Assembly: GCF_017876295.1 (NCBI RefSeq)
Contig: NZ_JAGINT010000002.1
Coordinates: forward strand, 992,001 to 1,056,000
Origin: Kribbella aluminosa
GTDB lineage: Bacteria; Actinomycetota; Actinomycetes; Propionibacteriales; Kribbellaceae
DNA: 64,000 nt
Direction: 5' to 3'
Shown: in pieces, positions 50,549 through 58,625 of the stretch
Layout of the letters: each line of letters starts with the position of its first letter
How positions within the stretch are numbered: position 1 is the first letter of the stretch
Made by a program: the position numbers and the translations under genes
The notes under the pieces: generated by a model
What the model saw: the letters and a program-made list of their open reading frames with translations, nothing else
Databases searched by the model: none
What the model was told of the DNA's origin: nothing

Positions 50549-52900
50549 TTACGCGGCGAACTGGTGCGCGCCGACCTCGGCCGGCTCCAGCGCCAGATCC
50601 AGTACTTCGCGAACGTCGCTCACCGGGTGCACGGTCAGCTCCGCGAGCACGGACGCGGGTACATCTTCCAGGTCAGGCTCGTTTCGCTTCGGGATCAGGA
50701 TCGTGGTCAGCGCGGCCCGGTGGGCGGCGAGCAGCTTCTGCTTGACGCCACCGATCGGGAGCACGCGCCCGGTCAAGGACACCTCACCGGTCATCGCGAC
50801 CTCCGAACGAACCGGCCGTCCGGAAAGCAGTGACGCCAGCGCCGTTGTCATCGTCACACCCGCCGATGGTCCGTCCTTCGGGACGGCACCGGCCGGTACG
50901 TGGATGTGGGCGTTCCGCTCGGCCAGGTCGCCGACCGGCAACCCCAACTCCGCTCCGTGCGAGCGCAGGTACGACAGGGCGATCTGCGCCGACTCCTTCA
51001 TCACGTCACCCAACTGCCCGGTCAGCGTGACTCCGGTCGGGCCGGTCTCCTTGTCGGCCAGCGACGCCTCCACGAAGAGCACGTCACCACCCGCACCGGT
51101 CACCGCCAGTCCGGTCGCCACACCCGGAAGCGCCGTACGCTCCGCCGACTCCGGTGTGAACTTCGGCGAACCCAGGTACTCCTTCAGCTCGGTCCCACCG
51201 ATCGTCAGGTTGCCCACGTCCTCGCCCAGGGCGAGCTTCGCCGTCACCTTCCGCAGTACGCGGGAGATCGACCGCTCCAGCTGCCGTACGCCGGCCTCCC
51301 GGGTGTACTCACCCGCGAGCACCCGCAGCGCCGAGTCCTGGACGGCCACCTCGTCCGCCGTCAGGCCCGCCCGCTCCAGCTGACGCGGGAGCAGGTGGTC
51401 ACGGGCGATGACGACCTTCTCGTCCTCGGTGTACCCGTCCAGCTGCACCAGTTCCATCCGGTCCAGCAGGGGCGCCGGGATGGAGTCCAGCACGTTCGCC
51501 GTGGCCAGGAAGACCACGTCGGACAGGTCCAGCTCGACCTCCAGGTAGTGGTCCCGGAAGGTGTGGTTCTGCGCCGGGTCGAGGACCTCCAGCAGGGCGG
51601 AGGTCGGGTCGCCCCGGTAGTCCGCGCCCACCTTGTCGATCTCGTCCAGCAGTACGACGGGGTTCATCGAACCCGCCTCCGTGATGGCCCGGACGATCCG
51701 GCCCGGCAGCGCACCGACGTACGTACGCCGGTGACCGCGGATCTCGGCCTCGTCCCGAACACCACCCAGCGCGACCCGGACGAACTTCCGGCCCATCGCC
51801 CGCGCCACGGACTCACCCAGCGAGGTCTTACCCACACCCGGCGGCCCGACCAGCGCCAGTACAGCGCCACTGCGACGACCGCCGACCACACCGAGTCCAC
51901 GGTCCGCACGACGACGCCGTACGGCCAGGTACTCCGTGATGCGCTGCTTCACGTCATCCAGACCCGCGTGGTCCGCGTCCAGCACGGCCCGCGCCTCGCG
52001 GATGTCGTAGCTGTCCTCGGTCCGTTCGTTCCACGGCAGCTCGAGGACGGTGTCCAGCCAGGTCCGGATCCAGCCGACCTCGGGGGACTGGTCGGAGGTG
52101 CGCTCCAGCTTGTCGACCTCGGTGAGCGCGGCCTTGCGGACGTGCTCCGGCAGGTCGGCCGCCTCGACACGGGCCCGGTAGTCCTCTTCCTCGGACTCGG
52201 CCTTGCCGTCGAGCTCGGCCAGCTCCTTGCGGATCGCGGCCATCTGCTGGCGCAGCAGGAACTCCCGCTGCTGCTTCTCCATACCCTCCTGGACGTCCTT
52301 CTGGATCGTCTCGGAGACCTCGAGCTCGGCCAGGTGGTCCTTCACCCAACCGATCAGCTTCTCCAGCCGCTCGGAGACGTCCGCGTTCTCCACCAGCCAG
52401 GACTTCTGCTCGTTGCTCAGGTACGACGCGTAGCCGGCCAGATCGGACAGCTCCGACGGGTCGTCCACCTGCTTGATCGAATCGATGACCTGGTACGCGC
52501 CGCGACGCTGCAGCACGGAGGTCGTCAGGGTCTTGTACTCGCGGGCCAGCTCCACGGAGCGGTCGTCGGTGATCTCGTGCATCACCGTCGCGCCCACCCA
52601 GAGCGCGGCACCCGGACCGGTGGTCCCGGCGCCGATCCGGACCCGTTGGGTACCCCGGATCACGGCCGCCTGGGCGCCGCCCGGCAGCCGGCCGATCTGC
52701 TCGATCTCGCCGAGCGTTCCGGCCTTCGCATATTTCCCGTCCAGCCGCGGCACCAGGAGGACCTGGTCGTGACCCGCGGCCTGCGCGGCATCGATCGCCG
52801 CCCGGGCCTCGCTGTCAGCGAGTCGGACCGGCACGACCATCCCCGGCAGGACCACGACGTCGTCCAGCGGCAGAACAGGAAGATTCAACGTATCGGTCAC
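50549..52900 (-). CDS. lon: ATP-dependent protease Lon
   Basis: A 783-aa LonA protease that unfolds and degrades damaged or regulatory proteins. The N-terminal LON domain starts LPVLPLDDVVVLPGMVVPVR; the AAA+ module has Walker A GPPGVGKTSLG and Walker B VVLLDEIDKVG; the protease domain has the catalytic serine in PKDGPSAGVTM and the lysine in LPIGGVKQKLLAAHR. It starts with GTG. A HAIR-like inverted repeat lies 20 bp upstream, so heat-shock control by HspR is likely, as shown for Streptomyces lon. It occupies the place where whiB4 would be expected by mycobacterial synteny. Confidence 0.97.
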   Translation of the reverse strand: MTDTLNLPVLPLDDVVVLPGMVVPVRLADSEARAAIDAAQAAGHDQVLLVPRLDGKYAKAGTLGEIEQIGRLPGGAQAAVIRGTQRVRIGAGTTGPGAALWVGATVMHEITDDRSVELAREYKTLTTSVLQRRGAYQVIDSIKQVDDPSELSDLAGYASYLSNEQKSWLVENADVSERLEKLIGWVKDHLAELEVSETIQKDVQEGMEKQQREFLLRQQMAAIRKELAELDGKAESEEEDYRARVEAADLPEHVRKAALTEVDKLERTSDQSPEVGWIRTWLDTVLELPWNERTEDSYDIREARAVLDADHAGLDDVKQRITEYLAVRRRRADRGLGVVGGRRSGAVLALVGPPGVGKTSLGESVARAMGRKFVRVALGGVRDEAEIRGHRRTYVGALPGRIVRAITEAGSMNPVVLLDEIDKVGADYRGDPTSALLEVLDPAQNHTFRDHYLEVELDLSDVVFLATANVLDSIPAPLLDRMELVQLDGYTEDEKVVIARDHLLPRQLERAGLTADEVAVQDSALRVLAGEYTREAGVRQLERSISRVLRKVTAKLALGEDVGNLTIGGTELKEYLGSPKFTPESAERTALPGVATGLAVTGAGGDVLFVEASLADKETGPTGVTLTGQLGDVMKESAQIALSYLRSHGAELGLPVGDLAERNAHIHVPAGAVPKDGPSAGVTMTTALASLLSGRPVRSEVAMTGEVSLTGRVLPIGGVKQKLLAAHRAALTTILIPKRNEPDLEDVPASVLAELTVHPVSDVREVLDLALEPAEVGAHQFAA

Positions 52901-52920
52901 GCTGTCACACCCTTTTCGAA

Positions 52921-52941
52921 GTTGAGTCTGACAGGCTCAAC
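52921..52941 (-). promoter_or_regulatory. HAIR-like operator upstream of lon
   Basis: On the lon strand it reads GTTGAGC-N7-ACTCAAC. The HspR-associated inverted repeat is CTTGAGT-N7-ACTCAAG; the core TTGAG and ACTCAA and the 7-bp spacing match. Lon is a known HspR target in Streptomyces. The site lies just upstream of the ribosome-binding region and would block transcription starting nearby. Confidence 0.6.
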
Positions 52942-52983
52942 CATGGGTGTGGCCTCGGCATTCCCCGTTCGCTGACGGTGAAA

Positions 52984-54105
52984 TCAGGAGGTCAGCAATT
53001 CGCCGATCTGGCGTAGGCCGGTCAGGTCGTGGACGTCGTCGGCGAGCGCGGGAACCTCGACCGTCCGGATCGCCCGGTGGCCGCGGCGGAAGCGTTCGGC
53101 CCGCTTGTGGTCCCCGACGACCTGCCGCATCTTGTCCGCGTGCAACCGCAGTACGGCGGCCGTCAGCGGCGACTTGTCCGCTTCCTCGAGCTTCTCGGCT
53201 GCAGCGAGTGACCGCTCCGCCGAGAGCTCCGGTGCCTGCGTCGTCGTCACGCGATTCAGCACGACACCGGCCAGCGGCATTCCCTCGGCCCGCAGCCGCT
53301 CCGCGAAGTACGACGCCTCCCGCAGCGCGTCGTTCTGCGGCGCGGCCACCACGAGGAATGCGGTGTGCGGCTCACGCAGCAGCGCCACGGTCTGCTCGGC
53401 CCGCTGCCGGAACCCGCCGAACAGCGTGTCGAATGCCGCCACGAACGTCTGTACGTCGGTCAGCACCTGGGCGCCGAGCACCTTGTTCAGCACCGACATC
53501 GCCATGTTCACGCCGGCCGACATCAGCTTGAACGGCCCGCGCGCCGGCGCCAGCAGCAACCGGAGGAACCGCCCTTCGAGCAGCGACGCGAGCCGCTCCG
53601 GCGCGTCCAGGAAATCCAGCGCGGAGCGGGACGGCGGGGTGTCGACGATGATCAGGTCCCAGTCGCCGGTCCGCTCGGCCTGGTGGTGCAACTGCCCGAG
53701 CTTCTCCATCGCCATGTACTCCTGCGTCCCCGCGAACGACGACGACAGCGCCTGGTAGAACGGGTTCGCGAGGATCTGCTCGGCCTTCTCCGGCGTCGCG
53801 TGCTGCAGTACGACGTCGTCGAACGTCCGCTTCATGTCCAGCATCATCGCGTCCAGCCGGCCGCCGTTCCTCGGGTTCGCACCGGCGACCGCGCGCGGGA
53901 GGTTGTCCAGCTCGGTCAGCCCGAGCGACTGCGCCAGCCGCCGGGCCGGGTCGATCGTCAGTACGACGACCTTCCGCCCGCGCTCGGCCGCCCGCAGCCC
54001 GAGTGCTGCCGCCGTGGTCGTCTTGCCGACCCCGCCCGCGCCGCAGGTGACCACGATCCGGGTCGCCGGGTCGTCGATCAGCGCGTCCAGATCCAGGGGC
54101 GTCAT
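52984..54105 (-). CDS. ArsA/Get3-type ATPase (second of a pair)
   Basis: A 373-aa P-loop ATPase of the ArsA/Get3 group: IVVTCGAGGVGKTTTAAALG (Walker A, residues about 18-37), VVVLTIDPARRLAQSLGLTE (switch region), and LIIVDTPPSRSALDFLDAP (Walker B). The C-terminal half is helical. Mycobacterial orthologues (Rv3679/Rv3680) form a heterodimer encoded side by side, as here. No transmembrane helices occur, so it is cytoplasmic; the cargo is not established for this organism. It overlaps the first ArsA gene by 4 bp. Confidence 0.9.
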   Translation of the reverse strand: MTPLDLDALIDDPATRIVVTCGAGGVGKTTTAAALGLRAAERGRKVVVLTIDPARRLAQSLGLTELDNLPRAVAGANPRNGGRLDAMMLDMKRTFDDVVLQHATPEKAEQILANPFYQALSSSFAGTQEYMAMEKLGQLHHQAERTGDWDLIIVDTPPSRSALDFLDAPERLASLLEGRFLRLLLAPARGPFKLMSAGVNMAMSVLNKVLGAQVLTDVQTFVAAFDTLFGGFRQRAEQTVALLREPHTAFLVVAAPQNDALREASYFAERLRAEGMPLAGVVLNRVTTTQAPELSAERSLAAAEKLEEADKSPLTAAVLRLHADKMRQVVGDHKRAERFRRGHRAIRTVEVPALADDVHDLTGLRQIGELLTS

Positions 54106-55052
54106 CCGCGGAACTCCTCGGCCAGGTCCAGGAGGGTGCCCTGGTCGACGCCGTCCGGGTGCAGTGACAGCTGGGTCACCTGCTTGCCAAGGGCGTCTAT
54201 CCGGTCGCGGTTCTCGCGTTCCAGGCCGACCCGGATCGCGTGGTCGTGCGCCTCGGTCGCCAGCGTACCCACCAGGTCGTCGCCGGCCGGGATCCCGGCC
54301 GCCTTCAGCCCGCGGGTCAGCTCCGCGACCGGCAGTTTCTCCTTCACCGCAAGGGCCAGCGCGTCGTCGTCGAGCGGGCTGTTCCGGACCATGTTCACCA
54401 CGATCGAGCCGATCCGCAGGTCCAGCTTCTCGAGCTGCTCGACAGCGTCCAGCGTCTCCTGGACCGGCATCTCCTCGAGCAGCGTGACCAGATGGATCCG
54501 GGTGACGTCCGAGCGCAGCATGCCCATGATCGCGTCCGCCTGGTTCCGGATCGGGCCGACCTTGGCGAGGCCGGCGACCTCGTGGTTCACGTTCAGGAAC
54601 CGCCCGATCCGGCCGGTCGGCGGCGCGTCCAGCACGACCGCGTCGTACGCGAGTTTCCCGTGCGCCTTCCGGCGGGTCGCCTCGTACACCTTGCCGGTCA
54701 GCAGTACGTCGCGGAGCCCGGGCGCGATCGTGGTGACGAAGTCGATCGCGCCGACCTTCTCCAGCGCCTTTCCGGCGCGGCCGAGGTGGTAGTACATGTC
54801 GAGGTACTCGAGCAGTGCGGCCTCGGCGTCCACGGCCAGCGCGAACACCTCGCCGCCGCCGGGGCCTTGCGCGATGCGGCGTTCGACGTACGGCAGGGGA
54901 GGGACGTCGAAAAGCTGGGCGAGGCCCTGACGGCCCTCCACCTCGCAGAGCAGCACCCGCTTGCCCTGCTCGGCCAGGGCCAGGGCCATGGCGGCCGCAA
55001 CGGTTGTCTTCCCGGTGCCCCCCTTACCGGTGACCACGTGCAGTCGCGCCAT
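54102..55052 (-). CDS. ArsA/Get3-type ATPase (first of a pair)
   Basis: A 316-aa partner ATPase starting MARLHVVTGKGGTGKTTVAA (Walker A). It has VLLCEVEGRQGLAQLFDVPP, VVLDAPPTGRIGRFLNV (Walker B), and a conserved-looking VVNMVRNSPLDDDALAL. Its ATG at 55052 is preceded by GGGAC. The stop codon overlaps the second ATPase start (ATGA), a strong sign that both subunits are made in equal amount. Confidence 0.9.
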   Translation of the reverse strand: MARLHVVTGKGGTGKTTVAAAMALALAEQGKRVLLCEVEGRQGLAQLFDVPPLPYVERRIAQGPGGGEVFALAVDAEAALLEYLDMYYHLGRAGKALEKVGAIDFVTTIAPGLRDVLLTGKVYEATRRKAHGKLAYDAVVLDAPPTGRIGRFLNVNHEVAGLAKVGPIRNQADAIMGMLRSDVTRIHLVTLLEEMPVQETLDAVEQLEKLDLRIGSIVVNMVRNSPLDDDALALAVKEKLPVAELTRGLKAAGIPAGDDLVGTLATEAHDHAIRVGLERENRDRIDALGKQVTQLSLHPDGVDQGTLLDLAEEFRG

Positions 55053-55102
55053 AGGTCCCAGGGTAGGACGTGGCGCACGACACACGGTTAGAGTCCCCTG
55101 TT

Positions 55103-55264
55103 ATGAAGAAGTTCGAGTACTTCACCGCGCCGCTGCTGGTCCACTCGACCAAGGAGATCCTGGACAACTTCGGCCAGGACGGCTGGGAGCTGGTTCAGGT
55201 CGTCCCGGGCATGAACCCGGAGAACCTGGTCGCGTACTTCAAGCGGGAGATCGAGGACAAGTGA
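55103..55264 (+). CDS. DUF4177 small protein
   Basis: A 53-aa protein, MKKFEYFTAPLLVHSTKEIL, ending with GWELVQVVPGMNPENLVAYF, the DUF4177 pattern. Its function is unknown. It is conserved at this place beside the RidA gene in mycobacteria too (Rv3678A). It is divergent from the ArsA pair with a 50-bp gap, and its TGA overlaps the next GTG. Confidence 0.88.
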   Translation: MKKFEYFTAPLLVHSTKEILDNFGQDGWELVQVVPGMNPENLVAYFKREIEDK

Positions 55265-55722
55265 GCCACCCCGAAGAGAAGCTGGCCGAGCTCGGCCTGA
55301 AGCTGCCCGAGGTCGCCAAGCCGGTCGCCGCGTACGTCCCGGCCGTCCGGACCGGAAACCTCGTCTACACCTCCGGCCAGCTGCCGCTGCGCGAGGGCAC
55401 CCTGATCGCCACCGGCAAGGTCGGCGACGCCGTCACGCCCGAGGTGGCCAGCGAGTGCGCCCAGCAGTGCGCGCTGAACGCGCTGGCCGCGGTCAAGGCG
55501 GAGATCGGCGACCTGGCGAACGTCAAGCGGATCGTCAAGGCGGTCGCGTTCATCGCCTCCACCCCCGACTTCACCGGCCAGCCCCAGGTCGCCAACGGCG
55601 CCTCCGAACTCTTCGGCCAGGTCTTCGCCGAAGCCGGCGCCCACGCCCGCAGCGCCGTCGGCGTCCCGGTCCTCCCCCTCGACGCCCCCGTCGAGGTAGA
55701 ACTGATCGTCGAGGTCGCCTGA
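55261..55722 (+). CDS. RidA family enamine/imine deaminase-like protein
   Basis: A 153-aa RidA/YjgF family protein. The core has PAVRTGNLVYTSGQLPL, ECAQQCALNALAAVKAEIGD, VKRIVKAVAFIAS and a C-terminal ARSAVGVPVLPLDAPVEVE with the conserved arginine that binds carboxylates. RidA hydrolyses reactive enamines from PLP enzymes. The GTG overlaps the DUF4177 stop. The long variant here is about 25 residues larger than E. coli RidA, as in other actinobacteria. Confidence 0.9.
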   Translation: MSHPEEKLAELGLKLPEVAKPVAAYVPAVRTGNLVYTSGQLPLREGTLIATGKVGDAVTPEVASECAQQCALNALAAVKAEIGDLANVKRIVKAVAFIASTPDFTGQPQVANGASELFGQVFAEAGAHARSAVGVPVLPLDAPVEVELIVEVA

Positions 55723-55755
55723 TCCGCCGCTCCGGTGGGGACGGACGGTGGCCCG

Positions 55756-56616
55756 ATGCGTGACCTGCAGTCACAACTGCTGACCGGCCGCATGGCCGAG
55801 GTCGCCCTTGAGTACGCCCGCGGCACGAGGACGCCCTCCGAACCCCGGCCGGCGTCCACCGTCGTGCTCCTCCGCACCCCACCAACCACCCCCGCGGCCG
55901 CGGCACTGGCCGCGCACCCTGCGCCTGAGGTGTATCTGCTGCGGCGGCAGCGGACGATGGCGTTCGCGGCGGGGATGACGGTGTTTCCCGGTGGGCGGGT
56001 CGATCCGACGGACTCGACGGTGGCGGACTCCTGGTTCGGGCCGGCGCCGGGGTGGTTCGGGGAGCGGCTGAGGTGTTCCGCGGAGGCGGCTGCGGCGTAC
56101 GTCGCGGCGGCGGTGCGGGAGACGTTCGAGGAGTCCGGCGTACTGCTGGCCGGCCCGACCCCCGACGCGGTCGTCGAAGACACCACCGGCGCCGGCTGGG
56201 AGGCCGACCGGGTCGCGCTGGAGACACGTGAGCTCGGGTTCGCCGACTTCCTGCACCGCCGCGAGCTGCTGCTCCGCGCGGACCTGCTCGGACCGTGGGC
56301 GCACTGGATCACCCCGGAGTTCGAGCCCAAGCGGTACGACACCGCGTTCTTCGTCGCCGCGCTCCCCGCCGGGCAGGTCACCCGGGACGTGACGAGCGAG
56401 TCCGACCAGGTCACCTGGATCCGCCCGGCGGACGCGGTGACGGCGGTCGACGCGGGCGACATGCTGATGCTGCCCCCGACGTACGTCTGCTGCCACGACC
56501 TCTCGCGGTACCGCGACGTACCGGCGATCCTGGCCGCGGCCGGCGAACGTGAGATCCGGGCGATCATGCCCACGGTGCGCGTCGACGGCGACCAGGCCTA
56601 TCTGGAGACCTCATGA
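55756..56616 (+). CDS. NUDIX hydrolase
   Basis: A 286-aa Nudix hydrolase of the larger NUDT19-like type. The substrate strand YLLRRQRTMAFAAGMTVFPGG leads to the Nudix box region, where the catalytic RE-x-x-EE-x-G appears as VRETFEESGVLL. It may act on CoA derivatives or nucleotide sugars. ATG 55756 is used (GTG 55735 is an alternative). It ends in an ATGA overlap with the MBL gene, so DUF4177, RidA, Nudix and MBL genes are one operon. Confidence 0.87.
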   Translation: MRDLQSQLLTGRMAEVALEYARGTRTPSEPRPASTVVLLRTPPTTPAAAALAAHPAPEVYLLRRQRTMAFAAGMTVFPGGRVDPTDSTVADSWFGPAPGWFGERLRCSAEAAAAYVAAAVRETFEESGVLLAGPTPDAVVEDTTGAGWEADRVALETRELGFADFLHRRELLLRADLLGPWAHWITPEFEPKRYDTAFFVAALPAGQVTRDVTSESDQVTWIRPADAVTAVDAGDMLMLPPTYVCCHDLSRYRDVPAILAAAGEREIRAIMPTVRVDGDQAYLETS

Positions 56617-57380
56617 AAGTCACCGACCACGCCACCCTGATCCGCGCCGGAAACCCCGGCCCGATGACGCTGGACGGCACCAACACCTGGATCCTGCGCG
56701 CTCCCGGCGCCGAGCAGTCCGTGGTCGTCGACCCCGGCCCGATGCTCGAGGACCACCTCCGCGCGGTCCTCGACGCGGCCGGCCCGGTCGCCGTCGTACT
56801 GCTCACCCACAAGCACCTCGACCATTCCGAGGGCGCCGCGTGGTTCGCGAACCACGCGGGTTGCGGCGTACGCGCGATGGACCCGGAGTTCCGGATCCCC
56901 ACCGACCATGCGCACGGCCTCGCCGAGGGCGACGTGATCACCGCGGGCGACCTCCGCGTCGAGGTCCTCCCGACGCCCGGTCACACCCTCGACTCGGTCT
57001 GCTTCTGGCTCCCGCAGGACGGCTCGCTGCTCACCGGCGACACGGTCCTCGGCCGCGGTACGTCGGTCGTCGCGTACCCGGACGGCGCCCTCGGCCCGTA
57101 CCTGGACTCCCTCGACCGCCTCCGCGCCTTCGCCAACTCCCCGGCCGACGTACTGCGCCTGCTCCCCGGCCACGGCCCCGTCATCGACGACCCCGGCGCG
57201 GTCCTCACGTACTACATCAACCACCGCCAAGAACGCCTGAACCAGGTCCGAGCCGCCGTAGCAGCCGGCCACACCACGCCCGAGGCCGTAGTGGAGCACG
57301 TCTACGCCGACGTACCCCAATCCCTCTGGCCCGCCGCCAAGCGCTCAGTCCAAGCCCAACTCGACTACCTCGCCAACTAA
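56613..57380 (+). CDS. Metallo-beta-lactamase fold hydrolase
   Basis: A 255-aa MBL-fold enzyme of the LACTB2/glyoxalase-like type: MTLDGTNTWIL near the N-terminus, LLTHKHLDHSEGA (the H-x-H-x-DH metal site), PTPGHTLDSVCFW, LLTGDTVLGRG and LLPGHGPVIDD. Its C-terminal part is a winged helix-like segment (HRQERLNQVRAAVAAG). The mycobacterial homologue is Rv3677c. The substrate is unknown. It is the last gene of the operon and is followed within 45 bp by the first of two identical 68-bp repeats. Confidence 0.92.
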   Translation: MKVTDHATLIRAGNPGPMTLDGTNTWILRAPGAEQSVVVDPGPMLEDHLRAVLDAAGPVAVVLLTHKHLDHSEGAAWFANHAGCGVRAMDPEFRIPTDHAHGLAEGDVITAGDLRVEVLPTPGHTLDSVCFWLPQDGSLLTGDTVLGRGTSVVAYPDGALGPYLDSLDRLRAFANSPADVLRLLPGHGPVIDDPGAVLTYYINHRQERLNQVRAAVAAGHTTPEAVVEHVYADVPQSLWPAAKRSVQAQLDYLAN

Positions 57381-57423
57381 CGCGAGCCAACGAGCCAGGG
57401 TGCTTACCCCCTCATCTGGAGGC

Positions 57424-57491
57424 TTGCCCCCTCATATTTTCAGTAGGCAACCCTCCAGTTGAGGGGATGCCCACCGAACTGGAGGGTTCGC
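57424..57491. repeat. 68-bp repeat, copy A
   Basis: Identical base for base to 58520-58587. It contains the reverse-complement pair AACCCTCCAGTT and AACTGGAGGGTT around a 16-nt loop, plus an upstream CTGGAGG (57415-57422) that can instead pair with the first of them. About 19 bp further upstream are also similar between the copies, with a few mismatches. Confidence 0.95.
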
Positions 57492-57493
57492 GG

Positions 57494-57502
57494 TTATCCA
57501 CA
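57494..57502 (+). promoter_or_regulatory. Single DnaA-box match
   Basis: An exact TTATCCACA lies 2 bp after repeat copy A and 53 bp before the AbiEi-like gene. A lone nonamer can occur by chance, so function is uncertain. Confidence 0.3.
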
Positions 57503-57554
57503 GGCGAGGGGCGGACGGCAGCGGGCGGCGGGCTGTTCGGCTGATGCTTGGGGG

Positions 57555-58490
57555 GTGAACCCGAAGTTGAAGGTGCTCGCAGACGCGCAGGGCGGGGTGT
57601 ACTCCCGCGCTCAGGCGGCGGACTGCGACTACACGCCAGGCCAGATCCACGATCGGATCCAGGACGGGCGCTGGGAGCGGATCCGCCACGGACAGTACGC
57701 CGAAGCCGTCGAGCTGAGCCATCTCCCGCCCTGGGAGCAGCAGGCCCTGCGGCATCGTCGCCTCATCCACGCGGTGATGAACTCCCTACGGCCGGGCACC
57801 GTCGCCGTCAGCCATCAGTCGGCCCTCGTCCTGCACGGCATACCGCAGTGGGGACCGGACCTCGGGGAGGTCCATCTCAGTCGACTCGACCGGCACCGCG
57901 GGGGCCGGATCGCCGGCGTACGGCACCACCGCGGCACGCTCGCCGCGGCGGACCTTGCCGTGATCGATGGTCTGCCTGCGACGACGGTGCCGCGAGCCTT
58001 GGTCGAGATGGCGTGTATCTCGCCTTTCGAAGCGGCAGTGGTCAGCGCGGACGCCGTACGCCGGGAACGCCCGAGAAGCACACCCGACCTGGAGCGGTTG
58101 CGGGCGGCCACCGAGTTCTGGCCGGGGAGTGCGATGGCGCGGGCAGCTCTCGATTTCAGCAGTCCGCTGTCGGAGTCCGTCGGGGAGTCGCGGCTTCGCG
58201 TGCTCATGCACAACCACGGTCTTCCGGCGCCGATGCTTCAGGTGGTGTTCACGGACGCGGAGGGGTTCGTCGCGCGCGTCGACTTCTACTTTCCCGAGCA
58301 GCGGACCGTGGTCGAGTTCGACGGTCTGGTCAAGTACGCGGGCGGGACGCCTGAAACGCTGATCCAGGAGAAGCTGCGCGAAGACCGCCTCCGCGCCCTC
58401 GGGCTGCAGGTCGTCCGCGTCACCTGGGCGGACCTCGAACACCCCGCCCGCCTGGTCGCACGCATCCGCGGGGCCTTCGCCCGCGCCTGA
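57555..58490 (+). CDS. AbiEi antitoxin-like/DUF559 endonuclease-like protein in a repeat-flanked cassette
   Basis: A 311-aa protein. The N-terminus (LADAQGGVYSRAQAADCDYT, GQIHDRIQDGRWERIRHGQY) is a winged helix of the AbiEi/type IV antitoxin type. The middle (VAVSHQSALVLHGIPQWGP; LPATTVPRALVEMA) is the usual AbiEi core. The C-terminus has ARVDFYFPEQRTVVEFDGLVKY and EKLREDRLRALGLQVVRVTW, a DUF559/Vsr-like PD-(D/E)xK nuclease pattern (D, E-x-D, K). No AbiEii toxin gene is adjacent. GTG 57555 follows GGGGG. The gene sits between two identical 68-bp repeats and interrupts a gene order conserved in other actinobacteria. Confidence 0.82.
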   Translation: MNPKLKVLADAQGGVYSRAQAADCDYTPGQIHDRIQDGRWERIRHGQYAEAVELSHLPPWEQQALRHRRLIHAVMNSLRPGTVAVSHQSALVLHGIPQWGPDLGEVHLSRLDRHRGGRIAGVRHHRGTLAAADLAVIDGLPATTVPRALVEMACISPFEAAVVSADAVRRERPRSTPDLERLRAATEFWPGSAMARAALDFSSPLSESVGESRLRVLMHNHGLPAPMLQVVFTDAEGFVARVDFYFPEQRTVVEFDGLVKYAGGTPETLIQEKLREDRLRALGLQVVRVTWADLEHPARLVARIRGAFARA

Positions 58491-58519
58491 CCACCGGCCT
58501 TGCCCCCTGACCTGGAGGG

Positions 58520-58587
58520 TTGCCCCCTCATATTTTCAGTAGGCAACCCTCCAGTTGAGGGGATGCCCACCGAACTGGAGGGTTCGC
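58520..58587. repeat. 68-bp repeat, copy B
   Basis: The second exact copy, 30 bp after the AbiEi-like stop and 38 bp beyond the crp stop (crp is on the other strand). Here the upstream flank CCTGGAGGGTTGCC completes a third oriented motif that pairs perfectly over 13 bp with GGCAACCCTCCAG inside the repeat. It could also end transcription from both sides. Confidence 0.95.
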
Positions 58588-58625
58588 TCGGCGCCGGAGG
58601 GTCAGCCGGCGCGGCGACGGAAGGG

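Noticed and set aside
57494..57502. A second replication-related locus at the single DnaA box
   Set aside because: One nonamer alone is expected by chance at this scale; no neighbouring boxes were found.
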